Shown: positions 1 through 4,511, numbered from the stretch's first letter. The stretch: 7,938 bases of DNA from JBNKDD01 sp050288085 (GCA_050288085.1 JBNKDD010000268.1:1-7938), one strand, 5' to 3'. Translations and numbers: made by a program. Notes: generated by a model from the sequence alone, not told the origin.

Positions 1-726
1 CTTTATAATATCGCGAAATTACAGATAGCAAACGAACGTAAGAAAGAAGCCGTTGCCCGGTTAGAGGAAGCTTTAAATATTATGGAGCAGAGTAACTTGA
101 AGTATGATGGAGCTAATCAGCATATTGATCAGTATCGAGTAACTCTGTCACAAGTATTGTCATGGAGACGTTTAAGCAATGAACAGGTTAATCGAATCCT
201 AAGCACCACTGCTAATGTTGTGTTGGATACTACATTAGAACGAAGGTTAGAATGGCTGAGAAAACTCGACTGTTCTGTAAAAGAAGCTCGAAGTAATGAA
301 GATGTTGATGAGGAAGGTCTTTTCATCGCGTTAATACGCCTAATTAGGGAGGGGAATAGTGCTACAGAGTCAATCACACCATCCGTACCGAAAGTATATC
401 GTGATGCCTGGGATGCCTTTGTAGCACAGCTTCAGTCGGGGCGTAACTTGAACAATGAACAGATCAACCAGTTGCTCAACAACACTGCTGCTGTTCTCAT
501 CTCGGCAGTCGATCAGCAAGAAGCGTGGTTGGAGACTTTGGACGATCTGGCAAAACAGGCCAGCACCGCGAATGACCCGGACACGGCGGGTTTCGCCGAA
601 GCACTGAGCCGCCTGGTCAGGGAAGGGGCGGGCGCTGCTGATACCATCACCTCGGATGTCCCCGCCCCCTATCGCGCCGCCTGGGATTCTCTGCTGGAAC
701 GCTTGCGATCAGATAACGAGGAATAA
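1..726 (+). CDS. TPR-type protein, C-terminal part with two tandem ~90-residue repeats (5' end outside window)
   Basis: The frame is open from the first base, so the gene starts upstream; the ATG at 82 is internal. The first ~32 visible residues (LYNIAKLQIANERKKEAVAR onward) have the alanine/leucine spacing of a tetratricopeptide repeat helix pair. Then come two copies of a helical unit. Copy 1 (133-396) begins YRVTLSQVL and holds LSNEQVNRIL and IRLIREGNSATESIT; copy 2 (397-669) begins YRDAWDAF and holds LNNEQINQLL and LSRLVREGAGAADTIT. A third unit starts with YRAAWDSLLERL and the protein stops, so the tail is a repeat array cut short. TPR arrays usually bind other proteins. No enzyme motif is visible, and the missing N-terminus could hold one (for example an NTPase), so function is not assigned. 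Base composition climbs along the gene, from about 37% G+C near 150 to about 67% near 630. Confidence 0.75.
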   Translation, partial: LYNIAKLQIANERKKEAVARLEEALNIMEQSNLKYDGANQHIDQYRVTLSQVLSWRRLSNEQVNRILSTTANVVLDTTLERRLEWLRKLDCSVKEARSNEDVDEEGLFIALIRLIREGNSATESITPSVPKVYRDAWDAFVAQLQSGRNLNNEQINQLLNNTAAVLISAVDQQEAWLETLDDLAKQASTANDPDTAGFAEALSRLVREGAGAADTITSDVPAPYRAAWDSLLERLRSDNEE

Positions 727-753
727 ATCGAACAACCACCTGACCATCCGTAG

Positions 754-778
754 GGACACGGCATGCTGTGTCCTTTTT
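754..778 (+). terminator. Intrinsic terminator of the TPR-type gene, repeat-derived
   Basis: GGACACGG (754-761) pairs with CTGTGTCC (766-773), with one G-T pair, around a CATG loop, and is followed by TTTTT (774-778). It begins 28 bases after the stop codon. The stem with its leading TAG matches the second hairpin of the 52-bp element at 1341-1392, so a dispersed repeat may be serving as terminator. Confidence 0.75.
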
Positions 779-910
779 GGCCGCTTGACCGGCTTCCGGG
801 CCGGGGGGAGGTGCTCCCATTTGTGTTAACTTAAGGCCCACACCAATGAAAACCTTGATCTGGTAAGGGTTGAAGCTGGTCATCCTCGAACCTGACTCCC
901 CTTCTCCCGA

Positions 911-955
911 ATCAGCGAAGCTGATCATCAGCGAAGCTGATCATCAGCGAAGGTC
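911..955. repeat. Tandem 16-bp repeat, each unit a GAA-loop hairpin
   Basis: ATCAGCGAAGCTGATC occurs at 911-926 and 927-942, with a partial third copy at 943-952. Each full unit folds as ATCAGC-GAA-GCTGAT, a six-pair stem with a three-base loop. The core GCGAAGC is a DNA heptamer known for forming an unusually stable mini-hairpin. The array sits between arms ACTCCCC (893-900 area) and GGGGGTGAGG (956-965), typical of bacterial intergenic repeat sequence. Confidence 0.8.
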
Positions 956-972
956 GGGGGTGAGGTTCTTTC

Positions 973-1014
973 GTTAGAATTTCCCAACCCGTGTGATCAG
1001 ATGATCACTTGACA
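973..1014 (+). repeat. Left arm of 42-bp inverted repeat (outer pair)
   Basis: This segment matches the reverse complement of 4337-4378 at 40 of 42 positions; the differences are at 983 and 991. It starts with GTTAGAATTT, contains the palindrome GTGATCA-GA-TGATCAC (993-1008), and ends with TTGACA (1009-1014), a perfect -35 box. The conserved block is therefore an operator-like site fused to a promoter element. Confidence 0.9.
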
Positions 1015-1036
1015 CACCCATATTTCATGCTACAAT
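1009..1036 (+). promoter_or_regulatory. Promoter candidate A, rightward into the structured region
   Basis: TTGACA (1009-1014) and TACAAT (1031-1036) are separated by 16 bases, a good match to the sigma-70-type consensus (6/6 and 5/6). The -35 box directly abuts a 16-bp palindrome at 993-1008. A start near 1043 would fall inside the 14-bp palindrome that follows. No convincing coding frame begins just downstream, so the transcript would be non-coding or a ~550-nt leader for the sirtuin gene. Confidence 0.55.
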
Positions 1037-1050
1037 TGTTCTATAGAACA
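1037..1050. promoter_or_regulatory. 14-bp perfect palindrome at the predicted start point of promoter A
   Basis: TGTTCTATAGAACA is its own reverse complement and directly follows the -10 box, where a dimeric repressor could block initiation. Part of it, TCTATAGAACATA (1040-1052), matches TCATTAGAACATA at the corresponding place in the right-hand copy (minus strand, 4317-4305) at 11 of 13 positions. The regulator is unknown. Confidence 0.45.
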
Positions 1051-1089
1051 TAGAATCTAAAGATAAGTTATGCGCCTGCGACCCACGGT

Positions 1090-1108
1090 GTGTGGGCCTA
1101 CTGTCGCC
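1090..1108 (+). repeat. 19-nt motif, copy 1 of 3
   Basis: GTGTGGGCCTACTGTCGCC is flanked by GGT (1087-1089) and ACC (1109-1111), which are complementary and extend the pair formed by the motif's first G and last C. The other two copies have different but also complementary flanks. Confidence 0.85.
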
Positions 1109-1185
1109 ACCAATGGTCGCTCTGCGCAGAAAGGATTTTTATTAATCTATCAGGCATGCTGTTGTTGCGCTGCCGCAGTCGTGTG

Positions 1186-1204
1186 GTCACGGTCGTGTCG
1201 TGAC
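1186..1204 (+). other. Hairpin, six-pair stem
   Basis: GTCACG (1186-1191) pairs perfectly with CGTGAC (1199-1204) around a seven-base loop, just upstream of copy 2 of the 19-nt motif. Its 3' arm overlaps the 5' closing stem of that copy (1203-1206), so the two folds compete. Confidence 0.5.
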
Positions 1205-1206
1205 GG

Positions 1207-1225
1207 GTGTGGGCCTACTGTCGCC
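1207..1225 (+). repeat. 19-nt motif, copy 2 of 3
   Basis: This copy is identical in sequence to copy 1 and is closed by ACGG (1203-1206) with CCGT (1226-1229). It begins 117 bases after copy 1. Confidence 0.85.
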
Positions 1226-1232
1226 CCGTATC

Positions 1233-1253
1233 ACTGCTTGCGAAGCAAGTAGT
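1233..1253 (+). other. Hairpin with GCGAAGC core
   Basis: ACTGCTTGC (1233-1241) pairs with GCAAGTAGT (1245-1253), with one G-T pair, leaving a GAA loop. The stem has nine pairs and uses the same stable GCGAAGC centre as the tandem hairpins at 911-942. Confidence 0.7.
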
Positions 1254-1285
1254 CCGGCATCTGACCACCCACCTGGCTGTTGCGA

Positions 1286-1304
1286 GTGTGGGCCTACTGT
1301 CGCC
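1286..1304 (+). repeat. 19-nt motif, copy 3 of 3
   Basis: This copy is identical in sequence to copies 1 and 2 and is closed by CGA (1283-1285) with TCG (1305-1307), extendable by a G-T pair (1282 with 1308). It begins 79 bases after copy 2, so the copies are not in a common reading frame. Confidence 0.85.
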
Positions 1305-1340
1305 TCGTCCGCTGGGTTGGTCTCATGCCAACAAAAGGTC

Positions 1341-1392
1341 TGTAGGGGCGAGATACATCTCGCCCTGGATACGGCATTGCCGTGTCTCTACA
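1341..1392. repeat. 52-bp double-hairpin element (MITE/REP-like)
   Basis: The ends TGTAG (1341-1345) and CTACA (1388-1392) are inverted repeats. Inside are two hairpins: GGGCGAGA with TCTCGCCC (1346-1365), and GATACGGC with GCCGTGTC (1368-1386, one G-T pair). The whole can fold as a three-way junction. Relatives of each hairpin lie elsewhere in the window: the first type at 7672-7698, the second at 751-773. This suggests a dispersed, non-coding repeat family in the genome. Confidence 0.7.
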
Positions 1393-1509
1393 CCATCCTA
1401 ACCCCCAACCCCGCGCGGGCATCGCATCAGCAGCAGTTGAACAGGTTCGACCATCCCTGCACAGGGTCCCCTGTTCCCTGATGAGTACAATCCAGGCAAA
1501 TTACGCCAC

Positions 1510-1531
1510 CTCGCAGGGTCAACTGAATAAG
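1510..1531 (+). repeat. Left arm of 22-bp inverted repeat (inner pair)
   Basis: These 22 bases, beginning CTCGCAGGGTCAAC, are repeated without mismatch in inverted orientation at 3767-3788. The arm lies 20 bases upstream of the sirtuin -35 box. Both arms are also preceded by a related TTAC...CACC stretch (1501-1509 here). Confidence 0.9.
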
Positions 1532-1551
1532 CATCTTACCAATCTCTCACA

Positions 1552-1580
1552 TTGGCGCAGTTCTCACCACCGGGTAAAAT
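1552..1580 (+). promoter_or_regulatory. Promoter of the sirtuin-lipoprotein operon
   Basis: TTGGCG (1552-1557, 4/6) and TAAAAT (1575-1580, 5/6) are spaced by 17 bases. Initiation about seven bases on would fall near 1587, three bases before the ATG at 1590. No Shine-Dalgarno sequence precedes that ATG (ACGGGCATT), which fits a nearly leaderless mRNA. Confidence 0.5.
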
Positions 1581-1589
1581 ACGGGCATT

Positions 1590-2366
1590 ATGGGATTGGA
1601 AGCAAGTATCAAACGGGCGGCTGAGGCGCTCAATCAGGCAAACACTGTTGCAGTTTTAAGCGGGGCGGGGATCTCTAAAGAAAGTGGTCTCCCAACCTTC
1701 CGTGAAGCACAAACCGGCCTCTGGGCCAGGTATAATCCGGAAGTCCTCGCAACGCCATCAGCTTTCCGCCAGAACCCGGACTTGGTCTGGTCGTGGTATA
1801 TGTATCGCCTCGGCCTGGTCAAGTCATCCGCCCCCAACCCCGGTCACCATGCCATCACCGAACTCGAAACCCTGGTTGATCAGGTCATTGTCCTGACCCA
1901 GAACATAGATGGTTTTCACGCCGAATCCGGAAGCACTAATGTTATAGAACTACATGGCAACATCCGCCGTCATAAATGTTTCGGTAACTGCCAGGGCAAT
2001 CCAACCATCGTCGATTTGGATACTCTAGATTACACCTCGGATCATGCCCCACTATGTCCTCATTGCCACCGGCATAAAGTCCGACCTGATGTAGTCTGGT
2101 TTGGTGAAACCCTCAATGAGGGCAACTTGCAGCGTGCTTTTAATGTTGCTTCGACCTGTGATGTAATGCTCGTCGTTGGTACTACCGGAATTGTACATCC
2201 CGCTGCCCGTCTGCCCGATATAGCCTGTCAGTCAGGTGCCACCGTGATCGAAGTCAACCCAGCTGAAAGCCTGATCACACGAATTGCTGACATTTTCTTG
2301 CAAGGGCCATCCGGCGAAGTCCTTCCGATGCTGGTATCTGCCCTTAGAGCCTATAGGGAGAACTGA
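1590..2366 (+). CDS. cobB: NAD-dependent protein deacylase, class III sirtuin (CobB/SIRT5-like)
   Basis: Sirtuins remove acyl groups from lysine side chains in the cytoplasm, using NAD+ and releasing nicotinamide and O-acyl-ADP-ribose. The 258-residue protein is of usual length and carries the family motifs in order: GAGISKESGLPTFR (25-38), TQNIDGFH (103-110), ELHGNI with catalytic His122, RPDVVWFGE (165-173), VVGTTG (195-200) and EVNP (221-224). Tyr70-x-x-Arg73 is the pair that in class III members prefers negatively charged succinyl or malonyl groups, so desuccinylase activity is likely (inference). The zinc site has Cys156 and Cys159, while the first pair is Cys130-x3-Cys134, one residue wider than the common C-x2-C. 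GTTG replaces the usual GTS, and Phe109 the usual Leu. The start is the only ATG matching the family N-terminus and has no ribosome site. The stop overlaps the next start. Confidence 0.93.
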   Translation: MGLEASIKRAAEALNQANTVAVLSGAGISKESGLPTFREAQTGLWARYNPEVLATPSAFRQNPDLVWSWYMYRLGLVKSSAPNPGHHAITELETLVDQVIVLTQNIDGFHAESGSTNVIELHGNIRRHKCFGNCQGNPTIVDLDTLDYTSDHAPLCPHCHRHKVRPDVVWFGETLNEGNLQRAFNVASTCDVMLVVGTTGIVHPAARLPDIACQSGATVIEVNPAESLITRIADIFLQGPSGEVLPMLVSALRAYREN

Positions 2367-3742
2367 TGAGACAATCGGAACGTTATATCCTACTTATCGG
2401 CCTGGCACTGGCAATGATTGCCTGTGCACTTCCCGCTAATCTCAGTGCATTTCAGCAGCAGTCTGAAGAAACACTGGAGGAAACTAAGGAAGAAGCAGTT
2501 GCAGAGGTCGCTGAGGAACTGGAGCCGACGGTTGAGAACACTTCAACTCCGGCCATTATCCCGACGGAAACGCCGGTTGAACAGCAGCCGATTTCAACGC
2601 CAAGCCTGACTCCGCTTCCTTCGCCGACGCCCCTGGATGGTGAGACCGTTGATCAGCCGATAGAGGTGACCCCGCTGCCGGTTACGCCAGTTGAGATTGC
2701 TGCGGATACCCCACCTATCGAAGGCTCGTTTGATGTCTATCTTGGTGCTCCAGGGCCAGATGGTCTACAGCTTTTGCGTTGGGTCGATACAGTCACGGGC
2801 CAGAAAGTCACAGAGATCGAAATCAGGACCGATAATGGCTACGCGGTTCGGGCTGGACAATTTGTCTATTACATGGCACCCGATACGCACCAACCATACC
2901 GCGTGAATACTGCTGGCGCTGTGGAGGAATTGACTTTTGCGGCCCCAGAGCCTGGTGCATCGTTTTACCAATTCTTACCAAGTGCTACTGGTCACTATCT
3001 GGCATGGATGAATGTGGACGTCAGCGGCCAATTCACGATCAATACCTCATGGTGGACGGGTGATGATGCACAGATGGTAGGGAGAGGTACGATTCATGCA
3101 GGCACAACTATTGGGATGATCCGGTTGACTAACGATGGGCACTATGTGTTCATCAACCGGCATCCGGCAGAGATTGCGGATAGTACCTTGTTCAATGCCC
3201 GTTATTCGATTTCGCAGTTGGATACTACGACCGGGATTGATCTGCCGTTAGTTGGTGAACCGGCTTGCGGCGGGGCTACTGTATGTGATGCGCATATCTC
3301 GCCAGATGGTACTTCCCTGATCCGTACCCGGAATTCATCTTTTGAATATCCGGTGGTTGTGACTAACCTGAGCAACAGCATTGTAACCGCTCAATTTGGG
3401 CCATATGATATTCCTACCGGGGCGGCCTATGAAATCGGATATCCATATTTTACGCCGGTCGGCGATATCGTTATTATTGAGGCGTATGGTGCGCCTGGCC
3501 TGGAGAAATATCTGCTGGTCTGGTCCAGCCTTAAGACGAGTGAACAACGCTTAGTCGTCGATCTGGGTGAGGATAAACATCGTCCGTTGGGTTGGGCCGG
3601 TGGTAGTGGTACGAAACTGCTAACCACCCGTGAACCGGCTGTCTACGATACCTGGCAGATCGATGTTGAAACCGGGTCAATGCGTCAGATTGCGGGGATG
3701 TTGTTCCTCGGTCACATCGAGGAGCCTCCGCTTACCCCCTGA
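2366..3742 (+). CDS. Surface lipoprotein with acidic and Pro/Thr-rich stalk and beta-propeller-like domain
   Basis: ATG (2366-2368) shares one base with the sirtuin stop (TGATG), and GGGAG lies seven bases upstream, so translation is probably coupled. Residues 1-20 form a lipoprotein signal with lipobox AMIAC; Cys20 would be lipidated, anchoring the protein outside the cytoplasmic membrane. Residues 30-55 are strongly acidic and probably helical; 55-118 are rich in Pro, Thr and Ser, a typical cell-surface spacer. Residues ~120-450 contain repeated beta-strand patterns of a TolB- or WD40-like propeller, such as HISPDGTSLIRTR (310-322), TNDGHYVFINR (255-265) and FLPSATGHYLAW (203-214). Two cysteines, 301 and 307, could form a disulfide. 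No catalytic motif is visible; a binding role is likely, but ligand and link to the sirtuin are unknown. Confidence 0.85.
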   Translation: MRQSERYILLIGLALAMIACALPANLSAFQQQSEETLEETKEEAVAEVAEELEPTVENTSTPAIIPTETPVEQQPISTPSLTPLPSPTPLDGETVDQPIEVTPLPVTPVEIAADTPPIEGSFDVYLGAPGPDGLQLLRWVDTVTGQKVTEIEIRTDNGYAVRAGQFVYYMAPDTHQPYRVNTAGAVEELTFAAPEPGASFYQFLPSATGHYLAWMNVDVSGQFTINTSWWTGDDAQMVGRGTIHAGTTIGMIRLTNDGHYVFINRHPAEIADSTLFNARYSISQLDTTTGIDLPLVGEPACGGATVCDAHISPDGTSLIRTRNSSFEYPVVVTNLSNSIVTAQFGPYDIPTGAAYEIGYPYFTPVGDIVIIEAYGAPGLEKYLLVWSSLKTSEQRLVVDLGEDKHRPLGWAGGSGTKLLTTREPAVYDTWQIDVETGSMRQIAGMLFLGHIEEPPLTP

Positions 3743-3766
3743 TAGTGTTAGTTGAATGATGGCGAT

Positions 3767-3788
3767 CTTATTCAGTTGACCCTGCGAG
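3767..3788 (-). repeat. Right arm of 22-bp inverted repeat (inner pair)
   Basis: This is the exact reverse complement of 1510-1531. It lies 24 bases after the lipoprotein stop, so the two arms enclose the operon with its promoter and little else. Confidence 0.9.
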
Positions 3789-3815
3789 GCGGTGGGTAAC
3801 CGCGGCACAAACTGG

Positions 3816-3852
3816 TAAGAGGTTCATCCGCAGAGAGATGGCTATCCTCTTA
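3816..3852. other. Interrupted hairpin directly upstream of the terminator
   Basis: TAAGAGG (3816-3822) pairs with CCTCTTA (3846-3852), and inside it CATC (3825-3828) pairs with GATG (3837-3840). The last base of the outer stem is the first base of the terminator stem, so the two structures abut and may compete at the junction. Confidence 0.45.
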
Positions 3853-3886
3853 AAAGGCCATCCACCGTGTGAGGGATGGTCTTTTT
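3852..3886. terminator. Strong intrinsic terminator, likely bidirectional
   Basis: AAAAGGCCATCC (3852-3863) pairs with GGATGGTCTTTT (3874-3885), with one G-T pair, around a ten-base loop. On the plus strand TTTTT (3882-3886) ends the sirtuin-lipoprotein transcript about 110 bases after the stop. On the minus strand the complementary TTTT would end RNA made from promoter B. Confidence 0.8.
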
Positions 3887-3979
3887 GGTTTAAAACGCCG
3901 CTGCTGGCGAAAACCCTTCCCGCCCTGGCCTCTCTTCAATCAGCATTGCAAATGATCTTCGGGAGAAGGGCATTTTGGG

Positions 3980-4008
3980 GCGGTGGGTTTTTCACCGCAA
4001 TCTTGCGG
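3980..4008. other. Two mutually exclusive hairpins
   Basis: GCGGTG (3980-3985) pairs with CACCGC (3993-3998); alternatively CCGCAA (3995-4000) pairs with TTGCGG (4003-4008). The arms overlap, so only one can form at a time. Confidence 0.4.
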
Positions 4009-4232
4009 CGATCACACTTATACCAACAATACAGAAGCCCAGCTTGTGCGTTAATCAATCCTTTCTGCCTACTGCCGTTTCCTGAACGTCTCTCCACGAC
4101 AGCCCAGTTCCCGGTAGTGGGCGCAGACATGAGGGTAATTGTGATGAGAACGAGGGTCACGACTCTCCACGTCAGCAACCCTTTGGCCGCTCCCGGACGC
4201 AACTAACCATAGCATATCTGCGGTAAATTTTG

Positions 4233-4254
4233 GGAACATGGCCTACCATGTTCC
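4233..4254. repeat. Perfect nine-pair hairpin
   Basis: GGAACATGG (4233-4241) pairs with CCATGTTCC (4246-4254) around a CCTA loop. It resembles the small dispersed hairpin repeats elsewhere in the window, but no second copy was seen. Three T residues follow on the plus strand, too few for a confident terminator. Confidence 0.65.
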
Positions 4255-4257
4255 TTT

Positions 4258-4285
4258 GCATAGATGTAAAAAGCTGCATCTATGC
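4258..4285. repeat. Second perfect nine-pair hairpin
   Basis: GCATAGATG (4258-4266) pairs with CATCTATGC (4277-4285) around a ten-base loop containing AAAAA. It starts three bases after the hairpin at 4233-4254, and the pair lie just downstream of promoter B on the minus strand. Confidence 0.65.
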
Positions 4286-4313
4286 TAACGTTTGCGATGA
4301 AACGTATGTTCTA

Positions 4314-4342
4314 ATGATAAACAAAGAGCAAGGGCTTGTCAA
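4314..4342 (-). promoter_or_regulatory. Promoter candidate B, leftward
   Basis: On the minus strand TTGACA (4342-4337) and TATCAT (4319-4314) are 17 bases apart, 6/6 and 5/6 matches to the sigma-70-type consensus. The palindrome GTGATCA-GA-TGATCAC (4358-4343) abuts the -35 box as in promoter A. Predicted start is near 4307, next to the shared TAGAACATA. No good protein gene lies downstream. Confidence 0.6.
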
Positions 4343-4378
4343 GTGATCATCTGATCACATGGGTTGGAAAATTCTAAC
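4337..4378 (-). repeat. Right arm of 42-bp inverted repeat (outer pair)
   Basis: This is the inverted copy of 973-1014, with 40 of 42 bases identical. The two arms are 3.3 kb apart and face each other across the sirtuin-lipoprotein operon. Confidence 0.9.
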
Positions 4379-4443
4379 CTTCCTCCGCTTAACAACGGGC
4401 TAAAGTCCACTGTCTGCCAGGAGTGTACGGATAGAACATGTGT

Positions 4444-4472
4444 TTGTGTTGGATGCAAAGATAACGTATAAT
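4444..4472 (+). promoter_or_regulatory. Promoter of the DUF1848 gene
   Basis: A perfect TATAAT (4467-4472) is preceded at 17 bases by TTGTGT (4444-4449), a weaker -35 that keeps the TTG. Transcription would begin near 4479, giving a leader of about 39 bases to the ATG at 4518. Confidence 0.55.
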
Positions 4473-4505
4473 TGCTTCTAAATTGAACAACTGTGCTAAT
4501 TGGAC

Positions 4506-4511
4506 GAGGAG
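4506..4511 (+). promoter_or_regulatory. Ribosome binding site that fixes the DUF1848 start
   Basis: GAGGAG ends six bases before ATG at 4518. The longer frame from TTG at 4500 would place this site inside the coding region and has none of its own, so 4518 is preferred. Confidence 0.75.

Larger units (their letters stand above)
1043..1475 (+). ncRNA. Possible structured non-coding RNA downstream of promoter A
   Basis: This is inferred from promoter A, the absence of a plausible coding frame, and the density of hairpins and repeated loops: the 19-nt motif three times, stems at 1186-1204 and 1233-1253, and the double hairpin at 1341-1392. The block GACCATCCCTGCACAGG (1449-1465) corresponds to the terminator of the right-hand copy, but here no T-run follows, so the 3' end is uncertain and the RNA might read on into the sirtuin gene. 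The boundaries are approximate. Confidence 0.25.
727..1589. other. Gene-free structured region left of the sirtuin operon
   Basis: No open frame here looks like protein; the short ones translate low-complexity or repeat sequence. The stretch holds a terminator (754-778), a GC-rich stem (789-793 with 800-804), tandem GCGAAGC hairpins (911-955), a 42-bp inverted-repeat arm with promoter (973-1036), three copies of a 19-nt motif, further hairpins at 1186-1204 and 1233-1253, a 52-bp double-hairpin element (1341-1392), a 22-bp inverted-repeat arm (1510-1531) and the sirtuin promoter (1552-1580). Positions 973-1531 appear to be a diverged, inverted relative of 3767-4378. Confidence 0.7.
3852..4307 (-). 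ncRNA. Possible ~455-nt non-coding RNA gene from promoter B to the terminator
   Basis: On the minus strand there is a near-consensus promoter (4342-4314), then a stretch without a convincing coding frame but with hairpins at 4285-4258, 4254-4233 and 4008-3980, then the bidirectional terminator at 3885-3852. Promoter, structured body and terminator together make an independent RNA gene a reasonable reading. It runs convergent to the sirtuin operon, and its 3' end overlaps only the operon's untranslated tail. It matches no RNA family I recognise. An 88-codon TTG-start frame inside it (4202-3936) is the coding alternative but looks random. Confidence 0.35.

Noticed and set aside
1070..1252. 60-codon plus-strand frame starting 27 bases after the predicted start of promoter A
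   Set aside because: It translates the 19-nt repeat twice and a run of cysteines and alanines, has no ribosome site, and the third repeat is in another frame; it looks non-coding.
1090..1304. Possible CRISPR array from three identical direct repeats
   Set aside because: The repeats are only 19 nt, the spacers are unequal (98 and 60 nt), flanks pair with each other, and no cas gene is near.
3936..4202. 88-codon minus-strand frame with a hydrophobic start, downstream of promoter B
   Set aside because: It starts with TTG right after an in-frame TAG, has no Shine-Dalgarno sequence, resembles no family and runs through hairpins; kept only as an alternative to the RNA gene.
3838..4206. 122-codon plus-strand frame
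   Set aside because: It begins just ahead of, and reads through, the intrinsic terminator, and its composition looks random; no family recognised.
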